Below are positions 31,751-43,013 of a stretch of DNA of 64,000 bases, piece by piece. Under the pieces are notes generated by a model, which was given only the letters and a program-made list of their open reading frames with translations, searched no databases and was not told the DNA's origin. The stretch's first letter is position 1; each line of letters starts with the position of its first letter. This DNA comes from Escallonia rubra (Eukaryota; Streptophyta; Magnoliopsida; Escalloniales; Escalloniaceae). The DNA is taken from the NCBI GenBank assembly GCA_033065855.1, contig JAVXUO010002842.1, positions 1 through 64,000 of the forward strand. Reading direction: 5' to 3'. The position numbers and the translations under genes are program-made.

Positions 31751-34461
31751 TGTGACACCCCCAGCCCAAGTGACGTCACCGGAGCTGAGATGTCAATCAT
31801 GTCAATGTTACAGCCTTAAATATAACACAGAGCAACTACAACCTTAAGATCATTAAGAAAAAATTCCAACACGTCCTTACAAAAATTTTCCTTATCGCAG
31901 CGAAAACTGCATAATATAACACAACTTAATATGTACACCCAATTTTACATCTGTGTGGCGATGTACATATTTCCTCACAGGACCTCAGCATAATTTTTCT
32001 TTACCTTTCCCCAAGGTCTCACCTTGTTCAAACCTAGTACCTGAAAAACACATCAGATAAGGAAGGAGCGCGAATCGCCCAGTAAGGATAATACGAGGAG
32101 TATAACGTACAATCCTCTTGAATTTATGGGAGAATCGATCATGAATTTTCAATGAAGGCAAAGGATTTAAGAATGCCAAGAACGAACATTTACAATCCTC
32201 TTGTTGTATCACTTTTGTTCAGACTGAGTGGCTCAAGCCCAACAGAACATCATCATTTCCACTTGGACAGACTCGTGGACTATGCAAGTGCAATGCAAAA
32301 GAGACACTAAAGCATAAACATCATGAGAATAATGAGATAATACATTCAGCAACATCAAATAAAATCAATTGAGATGCATGCTTGACTCGACACGACACGA
32401 CACGACAGACTCTAGCGCGCTTCATCCTCTTTTTGTCAGTTACTCACTTTTTCACTGACCGCCAGTTACTTCCCTTCACTGGCCCTCCACTTAATGATGC
32501 CCCTTCATACGGGGTGTTCATCTCAGTCTTGTCCAAATTAGGGAACGGTTTTTCATCAATGAGCGGACTTAGAGAGTATCTTCGATCGTAAGTCCTCAAC
32601 AACGCTTTCAGGCTCATTGTGGGCGGACTAAGGGAATTTATTCTACCTTAAGTCCTCAACAGCACAAGTCAACAACAAGTACCGGTTCATAAACTCAACT
32701 GATATTCCAACATAAATATAGGAGTTCCAACATAAATATACATGAGCATGATCAACATGGTATGCCAAGCAAAACAACATATATCATATCGGAACCGCAC
32801 TATCCTTACCTGTTGGCTTTATAGCCGATGAACTCATCGCTTCCTGATTTTCTTAGCAATGGAACCACCTATCAAATAAAATTCTTCTCGTTAGACCACC
32901 CTAAAATACAAAAACATGCATACCTTACCTCCCCCCTCCCTTACTGCTCATCTGTCTCCCACTTATTACGGCTAATCCATTAACCGGATTTGCCATAACC
33001 CATAAGGTGCATTACCCGCACTACCGCCCATCTTGTGCACATCTAAACTCAATTTTCCCACTCTTTATACTCCTTACTGCTTAACCATGAGTTTCTGCAA
33101 GATTCGTCACCGGGTGTGGAAAATTTCCGAAACGCCCCTAGCCATAGGTAAAATTACCTAAACACCTCCTGACGATTTCTACACCAATAAACATTCTTAA
33201 TTGGCTAAAAAAATTTTTTTAAAACAATGTAAACTGAGTTTTGTACTAAAAAGTCATTTGGTGAAATTTTTGCTCGGAAACCCCACCCGGGTAACCAAAC
33301 CGAGCGTTAGGGAATTAATTTTTTTTCAAAATAGGAATCAGCCTCCAAATGTCACGAAATTTTAGACACTAAAGTGTCTCAGCTGCATGAAGTTTCTGTA
33401 AAATGTTCAGATTAAATTACATTTATTTGATAGTTTTTAAAAAATTCAAAATCATGTTTTAAGGATAAATATATTTAACATTGTTCAAAAACTCAAAAAA
33501 ATCCATACATTTTACAGTATGTAGATCTTTCGAAAAGAATATGAGTTTCTCTTTTGTGTTTGGCCAAATTCTATCTTAAAACCATGTTTCAAAAATAAAG
33601 TTTGAAATCAATTAGAGGCTAAGACTTTTAGCGACATTTACCGTCACTACCCATCACTTTTGGATCAAATTTACACTTTTTCATCACTATCCACACTTCA
33701 AGTTGCATTATTCAGATTTGCATGCCTATAAATATTTCCCCTTCTTCACTTATACATGCATTTTATGCTTACTCATCTCATTACCTATTTAATCCCACTT
33801 CAAATTCCATTTAAACCAATTTGTTCTCACTTCATTTCCACCTATCTAACTCCGTAATTTCATTTAACATGAAATCATAACATTACATAATCAATTCAGC
33901 CCTAATCTCCATCAAGAACACATACCAAAACACCAAGAACACACACAAACATAGCTGATTTTTACCTCACTTTGAAGACCTGTAACTTCTTCGTTTCTTG
34001 GCGTAAATGCCTTCTGTTTGTTGCAAAGCTCTTCCTTTCTTTCCCTTCTACAACTTCATTTTTTGGCCTTTCACGAGATTCTTTCTGGAGTTTCCTCATA
34101 TTCCCTCTCAATCAGCCACTTCGCACACTGTAGGTTGGTTTTTTCCTAACTTTGACAGTCCTTAACTTCCTCAATTTATCTCCAAATCGATCTCTATTTC
34201 TTGTGTCTTCTTCCACTCTTTTCTCTATGACTTCTCAGTTGAAGTCATCCCGTGATTCCTTCTGCATTTTTCGTTATTATCCCTCCAACAGCTGTCCAGG
34301 GTAAGCATTTTCCCATGCCACCTCACACTCCACTTATCTCTCCATGCATACACTCCACCTCTTGGAAATGAGAGGTGTCATTCCCCTTTTGTTTGTGGCT
34401 GTCTTTGGCAGCCACAAAATCAGACTACCTTTTTTTTTTTTTTAACAACAAGGGTATTACA
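31751..34461 (-). repeat. 5' LTR of the chromovirus-type element (about 2.7 kb)
   Basis: In element orientation it starts TGTAATACCC (34461) and ends GGGCTGGGGGTGTCACA (31751). Its 3' 1.44 kb matches 45798-47240 closely (for example GATAAGGAAKGAGCGCGAAT and TATTCCAACATAAATATAGG). The start at 34461 is inferred from the TGTAATACCC word only. Confidence 0.7.
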
Positions 34462-35107
34462 GACAATACGTTGATCGCAACATACCTAAGTTGTGATTAA
34501 CTGTAATAGCTGTTTGATGAGCTCTTGTGATGTAATGATATGGTTCTGAGAATCATTTTTGTACAAGTACGTATATGTATATATAATAAAACAATTTCTC
34601 GTTATGGTTATATTGATTTCCTGTTCTTGAAAAGAAAACACATGGCATGTTTTGAAATCTTCAAATCTATTTTAGGGACATGATGTGGGTGCTTGCTGGG
34701 CTCTCATTCATTCGTTTATTTTTTAGGTGATGATCTGTGAGAGGCAGGATCCTATGGGCATCATGAGGGAAAGGCGCCGGAAGAGGCCCATTAGAGTGAC
34801 GGAGTGTCCGTTAGACTCGAAAACTTTAGTTTCGTGATTATGGATGGATGAACTTATGTAGGGAGCTTAGGCCTTCCAAATTTCTTTATAATTTCTGTGA
34901 CATGCAATTGAAGTTTATTTATGACATTTGAGGAACCTCTAAGTAGGGCTCTTAATAGCCAATTAATTGTTCTAGAATCTATTGAGTTTAATTGAATCTT
35001 GATTACAAGTTGTAGTAGGCTTGGCAGAGCCCTCTTGAAGGTTTAGTGGGACTGCGGCCGGTCAAGTACCTAACCGATTGGATCACCTGTGGGTTTAGGT
35101 CATGACA
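34462..35107 (+). repeat. 3' piece of another Gypsy LTR, opposite orientation
   Basis: CATGGCATGTTTTGAAATCT, GCTGGGCTCTCATTCATTCG, CTGCGGCCGGTCAAGTACC and the end GGTTTAGGTCATGACA at 35107 parallel 48805-49234 and 54455-54894. It is cut on the left by the minus-oriented LTR and on the right abuts Tat protease-region sequence, so it is a nested LTR remnant. Confidence 0.75.
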
Positions 35108-36890
35108 GTCGTAGGATCGGACGGCTTGGTTGGAAGGGGTAAACTTTAAAAGGTCAATGCCGAGGGCTTGAACAGTGCGTGGAGGGAGACATTTTTTTAC
35201 AAGGATTAGGGGAACCATCTTATCAAGTGCTCTCATGGTGATATGGAGTGGGTCATTGTGGCTTGGTCCTGATTTGGGCATCTCTGACTCGGAAAAGGTG
35301 AGGACATGCTCTTAATATATAGCCCCTAGCACTTGAGACAAGTTTTCAGGCTGAGTTTGGATTGGTATTTGGGCTTTACTGAGTAGTTTGATGAAGGCTT
35401 GATGGTGGGAGTATGAGGCAGATAACAATCCCCATATGAATTGATGGGTTTGGATTTCTTTAATTGCGTAAGGACTTCGCCATCTGGAGGGACTTGAGAG
35501 AAGAATGGGTCGAAGGTGGTTGGCTGGGGTGTGGCTTGATACATTCGGTCTGATCAAGTTTGGTGGGATACCTTGGCACTGGGTTGGAACATAAAAGGGA
35601 TTTCCTTATCATACTATTCTTCAACAACGAAGGCCTCGTGGTCCATTAACTCTTCCCACGTAATCACATAACAAAACTGCGATAGAAAATCATTTGCTGA
35701 AACTGACTTCCAAACTGGCTAGCTGGTTGGAACAATAAAGACGGTCGAATCCATGAATGGTCGGATATTGTCAGTACTGTTAACCATGTGGGTCAGGCGG
35801 CAAGGGTTCCTTTTGGACATTCAGTGTAATAGGAGAAGAGACTTCGCCCTTTTTAATGAGGCCTTGTATGGCATGTTGAAGCACAATGCATCTATCTATA
35901 AAATGGCCCTTCTCTTGATGATAATCGCAAAGCACCTGCACATCATATCCTTCTAGTATTACAATTGGCGTTGGGGTATGTGGCAACTTAGATATCATCC
36001 CCCTCTTTAGAAACTTCTTGAAGACTTTGTGCAGTGGTGTGAACCTCCTTCTCGACTCTGTAGTAGCTTCCCACTGGGTGCTTGCACATTGTTGGTTGTG
36101 GCTGTCTTAGGCTATGCACTAGAGCTCCTTGGACCGACTCACTATACCCCTGGCTTCGACTCACGAGATATGGTTCCCTTGTGGATAGCATTTTTTATAT
36201 GTATGAGCAACCCCATAAAATCTTTGAATGATGTGTGATAATGGCCAAAGATATAGTCATGGTAGGCTGGAAGCAGATTGTTCCTAACGATATTCACTTG
36301 CTCTTCATCCATCAGACGGTTCACTATCTAAGCTGCCTTATTCCTCAATCTCATAATAAAGGCTGACACTGACTCTCTTGGCTCCTCTTTTGTGGGTTCT
36401 TAATCCCTTTTGGTGATATTTGTTTATGCATTATACAAATATTTTTTTACGAACTCTTTTAAGTCAAAACCTAAGCTTCATCTAAAATGAGGAACCAACA
36501 AGAGGTAATTTACATGAGAGTACAATGGAACAACTGTATCAACTGATTCTGATTCACTTTGTAAGGAGCTAACGCTGGCATTTACACAGTGACATGGATT
36601 TTAGGATCCATGGTCCTGTCAAACTTATCAATCTCTGACATCTTGAACTTAAGGGATAGTCCATCTCGAGGTTCATTGTCAAGGCATTAAGGCCTAGAGG
36701 GTCATTAACTCTCCTCATTCTAGTGATTTGGAACTCAAGCACCGTTAACTTGTCTTTCCATTCCGGCACGGCAAGGGATTTCACTTCCTCATCCTCAGAC
36801 TCATGCTGCCAATCAAATTCTGGACCTTTCTTCTTCTCATCTCTCTTCTCTTCTCTCCCCTCCCCTCCTCTTCCAATTATTTCCTTGCTT
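35108..36890 (-). mobile_element. Tat-type Gypsy element, gag and protease part (fossil)
   Basis: Minus-strand runs: 36324-36142 (EQVNIVRNNLLPAYHDYIFG, gag), 35998-35780 (VLCDYHQEKGHFIDRCIVLQ, a zinc-knuckle-like C/H pattern, then IQGLIKKGEV), and 35281-35110 (MVPLILVKKCLPPRTVQALG, FTPSNQAVRSYD, protease region). 36784-36569 precedes them. The lineage matches the pol part at 28.0-29.4 kb. Broken in several places. It meets CACTA copy B near 36895. Confidence 0.7.
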
Positions 36891-36894
36891 TTAT

Positions 36895-38566
36895 GTAGTC
36901 TTTCGACTTCTCCTTGACATTCATCACTATGTTGAATACATTATCAAAAACAAATTTCTCAATGTGCATGACATACATATTGTTTCAAATTCCAATAGCT
37001 TAACTCCAAAGAAATACACTATTTTCTTCAATTGTGCTCTTTAATTTCCAAATCCCGAAATCTTCTGATCTCTCGCACCTTTTCCATAAGGTATGTCATT
37101 ACCAAGTGCTTGTAAGTGGGGAAACACATTGTCACCAAATGGATAGTAATGGCTAAGCACCTCAAGCTCTATTGTTTCGCCAAATTTACCTTCTATCTAC
37201 AGAACTGATGGTCTGGTGGCAGTAACTTACGATGATATTCAAACTACCAAGCCTTTCTGCCATGCTTTAGCATAAAATCAGGGTTCACACCCATACAAGC
37301 AAGCTATGCTAACTTCCCATGGGTGCTCCAGCCCCCGTAGTTCCCAATGCGACAAAATCGTGTATAGTCCACATCAATGCAACCCTAATTTGAAAGTATT
37401 GTTACAAAGATGCATCATAAGTTTCAACTCCAGGATCCGATAGTACTTTGAAGGCATCAATCAATGACCTTAAATATACATCTATGTCCTTACCCAGACT
37501 TTTCAGCTTAGAATAAGCAACAATAAAAATATGTAAGGCTTCTTCATGCACGTTCCAAGAGAAAAGTTATATGGGACATTAGATATTAGGCCATGTGGAG
37601 TAGAGCGTGCTAGACTGACTGAAAGGATTAAACCCATCGGTGGCAAAATCAAGTCTAACATTCCAAACTTTCAAAGCAAAGGTTGGATAGTGGTCAAAGT
37701 CCTTCCAAGCTTCTCCATCAGCAGGTTATGTCATCACATTGGTATCCTTGCTATGAGTGTCACTATTGGCTCTCATATGTTTAAGCAAGCTGGAAGAGTA
37801 GTACATCCTTTGAAGCCTTGGCATAACCAAAAATTATCGTAACCTTCCATCCTATGTGTTTCTTTTTCCCATTATCCAACTTGTACCTTGGATGATCACA
37901 GGCTGGACAGTTTGTTCAATTCTTATTCTCCTTCCAAAACGATACACAATTATTACTACAAGCATCTATCTTCTTATTATAGCCCAAGCCAAGTTTTATC
38001 ATCATCTTTTTAATCTCATACTATGACCCTTCCAGCTTCATCACTCTCTGGCAAAACTTCTTCAAGAAACATCAGAACATTGTTAAATTCTGTCACTCAA
38101 GCATTCTTCGATTTTATCTGTAATAACCTACTAATACGCACGTTTTATTCATTTTAATTACATCCCTTAGTGGCTCCTCGGTGTCTCTTTATAAATCATA
38201 AAACCGAATAGAACGTTCATTGGCTCTTGTGTATGGTCATCATTCCAGTAGTCACCCGAGTCAACATTAGCTTGCCCAACATCAATAACCATATAACACA
38301 TGCATCTAGACTAGCTTCAAGTTAACTACCCATGTTAGATGAAAATACTACTGGTTCTCCATGTTAGTAAAACCATACCGGAGAAGATGATATTTTACCA
38401 CCACTATTTTTCTTCAATGCAACAACTCCCATGATATATGCGGACACCTTATCTTCTCAAGGTCAACAATTCTAGGATGAACATAAGTGAAGTTTAGAAA
38501 TTCATCGACGCGAGCTTCAAAATCATCATTAGTTCTCTTTTTTATGCAATCTCGATCGGCCGACAT
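36895..38566 (-). pseudogene. CACTA transposase remnant, copy B
   Basis: DNA similarity to 1690-3402 is continuous, but the reading frame is interrupted many times by stops and indels; the longest open pieces are under 100 codons. Recognisable segments match the Transpos_assoc domain (38566-38350), the CPVC zinc-ligand region (37900) and the Tnp2 core (37020-37560). It cannot encode a working transposase. Confidence 0.8.
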
Positions 38567-39254
38567 GATTATTGGTATTACTATATAACATCTTGAAATA
38601 AAACCAATAATTAATTAGAGTTCATTTGAAAATTAGTGCATGCATATGACATCTGTCTAGAATCCATCCATTCTCTAATAGGTGGTGTCATGTCCTATTG
38701 AGAAAAGCACATGTCTATAAAACAGTTAATGACTCATGCTTTGTCCTATGACTACAAAAAATTCGGTAGCACCTCCCCTTACATTTCCAAATACATGACA
38801 CTGATTAGGCGTTCTAACATCCAATTTTGCTCTTGCAAGCAAAAATAAATGTAGGACACAACGTCTGTATGCGTCTGAATAAAACAGGATAACGATCTGC
38901 CAAATTATTATTTTACAGGCACTTAGCTTTTCCCAATTGGATATCCAAATGCTTCTTACAAAGCATTACTTTGTAATGAGTACCTTTGAGCGGGAAGTAA
39001 GGGTTTTTATGCATGTATGCATTTAAAAGTTGGTAACATGCAACAATCTTTATGAAACATTAACATTTCTGAAAGATAGAATCTTAAGGTTAATTTGCAA
39101 GGACATGCCATAGCCAAAATGATTCCCCTTCGACATGTCAATTTACTTCACAAAGTAAGAGCATATATTAGCTTGTCTATAGCCATTTAGTTTTTCAGCG
39201 GAGTGGTATATGTTAGTGGGGTTGATATTGTGTCATCAGATTGTGATATTGTGG

Positions 39255-39715
39255 TATTGCTTTAGGATCACAGTTTAGGGTTAACGGTTTAAGGTTTATC
39301 GTTTAGGGTTCAGTGTTACGGTTTAGGGTTTAGAGTTAAGGGTTCAGCGTTTAGGTTTCAGTTTAGGATTTACGATTTAGCGTTTATGGTTCAGGATTTA
39401 GTTTAGAGTTTGTGGTTTAGGGTTTATGGTTGACAATTTAGGGTTTAATTCTGGGTTTAGGGTTTGAAGATTACGATTTAGGATCAAGGGTTTATCTTAG
39501 GGTTTAGTTTAGGATTAAGGTTTAGGGTGATGGTTTAGCTTGGCATTAGGTTCACGGGTTAGTTTAAGTTTTAAGCTAATTAAGCTTTATTTTATGATTT
39601 ACGGCTGAGGGTTTACTTTAGAATTTAGAGTTTATGATTTAGTTTAGGGTATGGGATTTAGTGTTTACGAGTTAAGGTTTAGTTTAGGGTTTTTGCTTTA
39701 GGTTTTATGGTTTAG
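39255..39715 (+). repeat. Degenerate interstitial telomere-like repeats
   Basis: About 460 bp of GTTTAGGGTTTA-like words mixed with variants (GTTTACGG, GTTCAGTG, GTTTATGG). The exact TTTAGGG unit occurs many times but is never in a long perfect array. It lies inside the CACTA copy B interval, so it is not a chromosome end. Confidence 0.85.
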
Positions 39716-40469
39716 AGCTGACGAGTAGTTCACTAGCTTAGAATTTTGTCAAAGCTGTAGGTTTAACTTAGTCATTGCTTTTAAATATTCATTTGATGTT
39801 TTTAGTAATTAGTCATATTAATCGATCATTGTTGTAGTTATTGTTTTTAATAACTTATAATTAGTCATTTAAGGAGTCAATTAATTAACAGTTATGTCCA
39901 AGGTAGTGTTACATCGTGCTGACAATGTTACATTATGCTCCCATAATGAGTTTATTAACATCAAACTTTATCTATCATTTTAAGGCTGTAGATAAAATTT
40001 TGTCCGTCTCAAGTACCTCATTCTAACTAACAAACTAACAACAATTGCATATTTACCTACAAGCAACATAAATCCAAACAATTCAATATAATCTTAAGCA
40101 AATTCAGTATACTCCACAAAAAGATATGCGCAAGATATTAACAATCGAAATTACGTACAGATAGCCACAGAAAACGTGGGTAGTGGACATACAACGTAGT
40201 GGCATGGGGTAGCAGTGGGATGCGGTGCAGTGACTAGCAGTGGGCCTGTGGCAGCGGGGTGGGGTGCGGTAGAGGGGGTGGGGTGTAGGGCGTGGAAGGG
40301 GGGCGTCGACGCTGTGGCAGTGTGCGAAAAAGGGGATGGGTTGGGCATGAGGCAATAGGGGTTGGGATGTAGCCGATGGGTGGTCACGATCTAGGGAAGA
40401 GGAAGGGGGGGGGGGGGGTAAGGGTGAGTGGCGGAAAAAAAAAACAAGGGAAAGATTTATGAGATTTAA
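39716..40469. other. AT-rich stretch, then a G-rich low-complexity tract
   Basis: 40190-40420 is rich in GTGGGG and GCAGTGGG words, ending in a run of twelve or more G. Two overlapping minus-strand frames here are His/Pro-rich readings of this tract and are not called as genes. Confidence 0.5.
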
Positions 40470-40850
40470 TGACTTCTAGCGACAGACTTTTGGCCATTGT
40501 TAAAAGTTTGTCGCTAAAGGCCCTTAAAGTTTTGAAATATCCAGACTATTACCTATAGAATATATCCATCATAAAAAGTCAGTCGGCAAAAGATTTTTCA
40601 AAGTTTACGGAAAAAACAAGGGTAGAAAAATGGGACAAAATAAAAAATAGGAATTAGCGACGGATACTTCCGTGGTATAAGTCTGTCGGAAAAAGGTCCA
40701 TCTCTAAAAAGTATCTACAGACAGATGGTTTCCCCTAGTAAAGATTTTTTAGCGATGGACCTTTTCGATGATAACCTGTTTGTTAAAATCACTTTTAGCG
40801 ACGAATTGATGTCCGCCTCTAAAAATCCGTCCAAAAAAGGGCTTTGCTTG

Positions 40851-41353
40851 GGGTATAAATTTGTCAAGTAAAGCTATTGCTTTTTTACTTTTTGTAAGAA
40901 CTTAACAGAAGTGAAGTATTGCTACTATATTGTTTAAGTCGGTAAGGGCCAAAATTATTGCTAAATTGTGAAAATCATTATCTTTGAGATACATTTTTCA
41001 GAAACATTCTTTTTTTCTCGCACTAAAACATTTTTAAGATGAACAAAATTCATATCACACAAACTTATTGAACCTTTTCAATTAGGTCTTGAAATAGATG
41101 TGATAGTCTTCAAGCATGCAAGGGCATAGGCTGTACCGCACTAAATTACAAAAAATGTCAAGTACTATTTAAAAGTTAGCAAAATATATGCCACCAAATA
41201 GCTTTTTTATGCATATTAATAGGATAATAATTATTTCTTTGTCTACAAAACAGAGCTATAACAGACATTTTTTAAACGAAAAGACAGCAAACCAAAGTCA
41301 CGTGCATTTATCATCTCCTTATTACAGCTAGAATAAACTTTGACTCTTACCCG
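40851..41353. other. AT-rich intergenic sequence
   Basis: No gene or repeat recognised. Confidence 0.4.
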
Positions 41354-41551
41354 GGTTGTAGGAATCTTCTTCTAACCCCGTATATAGTGACAATTAATAG
41401 TCGCAAAATATTCATAGTGGCTTCTCTTAAAACACTTTCAGCGACAATTATTAACAGCACTTTTTTAGCGTCACTAAATAAAAACCATCAGAAACATTTA
41501 GAGACGATTGATTGTCGCCATATAAGGGGTAGGAGGAAAATTCCTCCAACC
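41354..41551. mobile_element. MITE-like element with 45 bp inverted repeats
   Basis: Left end GGTTGTAGGAATCTTCTTCT then AACCCCGTATATAGTGACAA. Right end, reverse complemented, GGTTGGAGGAATTTTCCTCC then TACCCCTTATATGGCGACAA. The arms align over about 45 bp with roughly ten differences. Length is 198 bp, with no coding capacity. Internal AGCGACAATT and AGCGTCACTAAA words resemble CACTA subterminal motifs. Target duplication is unclear, so the superfamily is not assigned. Confidence 0.7.
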
Positions 41552-41604
41552 GAAATAGCAACCAAATTTTTTCCTTACAATAATTCGTTCCAGTGAGTTA
41601 CAAA

Positions 41605-41715
41605 GATATTTTAATTCTGTACATGTCATACATAATTCTGACATGTACATGTCCTTACAATAATTCTGACATGTACATGTCCTTACAATAATTCTGTACA
41701 TGTCATACATAATCA
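41605..41715. repeat. Short tandem repeat with ACATGTACATGT palindromes
   Basis: AATTCTGACATGTACATGTC followed by CTTACAAT occurs twice in tandem (28 bp unit), flanked by two copies of TTCTGTACATGTCATACATA in the same orientation (from about 41613 and 41691). Confidence 0.8.
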
Positions 41716-42140
41716 ACTGTGACTCAAAATTAAACTAACCATCTTTCTACTATACTCTAGCCACTTGATAGAATACTATCAAGATATACTCTACAAGCAG
41801 ACTACAAATGTCCAATGCAACAACTAATTCTTCCCAATATTTTCTGCGTGCTTCTATCAGTAGAACCCGTTTTTACTTTTGTTTTCGGTAAAGTTCAGAT
41901 TTTTGTTCTTCTATAGTTGTCATGCTTACCTGCCACAGTTATAACTATTTTCAGTTGAATGCACAATTCCACTGATTTTTATTGGTATTCACCATTAGGG
42001 TTAATTCGTACTTCAAACATATTTTCACCTATCAAAAAAATAAGTAAATTATGTCCATAGCCTTAATGAACAACCATAGGAATATATATTGCTAAAATTG
42101 TTACTATATAGGTAATTAATTGGATGCAATGATAGTTTAC

Positions 42141-42553
42141 CATGAATTCAACACTTCTGGAGTAATACTTTGATAGTCACATGCTTGACACATGTACTTG
42201 GACTTGTAAGTTTCGTCAAGAAATCTCAAATCTGTAGGGTGTGGGGGGGGGGGGGGGGGGGGGTGTTGGGTTATTGAGTGGGCGGCATCTAGCTGGATGC
42301 TTTTCATTGATACACCGAATAAAGAAAATTTAGCATGAAATTCAATACTATACTGGAGTAAATACTAGTAATTTGACAGTCATGTGCTTGACACATGTAC
42401 TAGTGTATTTTGATAAGAAATCTCAAATCTGTAGCTTGATTCTACATATTTTGCAGCATCGATCAGAACATACAAAATGAAAATAACATTTGATGAGGGG
42501 GGGGGGTTGGTTTTTGAGTTGGCATCTAGCTGGATGCTTTTCGATATTGATGC
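42141..42553 (+). repeat. Imperfect tandem duplication upstream of VPY
   Basis: Unit 1 (42141-42312) and unit 2 (42334-42553) share, in order, CATGAA(A)TTCAA, GCTTGACACATGTACT, AAGAAATCTCAAATCTGTAG, a poly-G run (21 G at 42243-42263; about 10 G at 42497), and GGCATCTAGCTGGATGCTTTTC. Its right edge is about 460 bp from the VPY start codon, so it lies in the promoter. Confidence 0.85.
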
Positions 42554-43013
42554 ACCTAATATAGAAAATGGAATATAGTTGCTCTCATGTGTTGCAATTC
42601 TTTGCTGTGTACCTTGTTCGAACAGTAGTCAATAGAGACAATGCCTACTTGCCGAAACATAATAGTCTTGTGCTCAACATTTTCCATCAAGGAAAGGGAC
42701 ATGCAGGAAAGATGCCACAAGAATATTTCCCCTTTTTAACTTGTACAACTATTGCTTAGGACTTATACATAACGGACGCCGGATAGAACAAGTCGGCTTT
42801 GATTTTAACACCACCATGTGGCGTTCCCTTGTTAGTGCCGGCCATATCTTCCTTCGCTTATATCTACACCAACTAAACCTTCTTCCTCACTTCTTCCTTC
42901 TTTCTCTTCATGGGTTTTGCACCTTCATCTAAGCCCAATCAAGCAGAAAACAGGAGGGAGCCGTAAAAAGTCTTACTAGCTAACTTGCAAACACAAGAAA
43001 GAGAGAGAGAAAG
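42554..43013 (+). promoter_or_regulatory. Proximal promoter and leader of VPY
   Basis: The 460 bp before the start codon contains no other reading frame of note. A TATA-like CTTATATCTA lies near 42857 and a purine-rich leader (ACACAAGAAAGAGAGAGAGA) directly precedes ATG at 43014. No transcription start can be fixed from sequence alone. Confidence 0.4.

Larger units (their letters stand above)
29366..34461 (-). mobile_element. Chromovirus-type (Tekay-like) Ty3/Gypsy element, truncated fossil
   Basis: On the minus strand: 5' LTR 34461-31751, primer site 31748-31736 (TGGTATCAGAGCC, tRNA-iMet type, two bases after the LTR), a leader region with coiled-coil and acidic frames (31576-31003), gag (30929-30219), integrase (30232-29440). 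Protease, reverse transcriptase and RNase H are missing: gag passes directly to integrase. The 3' LTR is absent, and integrase homology stops near 29370, where Tat sequence takes over. It lies between the two halves of a Tat-type element, so it is younger than that element. Broken, with large losses. Confidence 0.8.
36895..40850 (-). mobile_element. CACTA transposon, copy B (older, decayed)
   Basis: 36895-38566 matches copy A's transposase region (1690-3402), including the initiator region (CGATCGGCCGACAT on plus) and the DNA-level words GACATTCATCACTATGTTGAA and TCTATGTCCTTACC. 38690-39085 matches copy A's 5' flank. 40470-40850 is rich in GTCGCTAAA, TAGCGACRGA and ATCCGTCC subterminal motifs and ends GGGCTTTGCTTGGGG, a degenerate CACTA right end. 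Both flanks therefore make sense as one minus-oriented element whose left part is lost. No long open frame survives, so it is older than copy A. It contains a telomere-like stretch at 39255-39715. Confidence 0.7.

Noticed and set aside
31751-35107. A single 3.36 kb LTR
   Set aside because: The conserved 3'-LTR block (ACTGAGC...TCATTCCTTATTTTTCAGG) appears at both ends in opposite orientation, so two LTR pieces are joined; a primer site exists only on the left.
40104-40387. Minus-strand His/Pro-rich frames
   Set aside because: Low-complexity GTGGGG/GCAGTG tract; two frames are open in parallel and no domain is seen.
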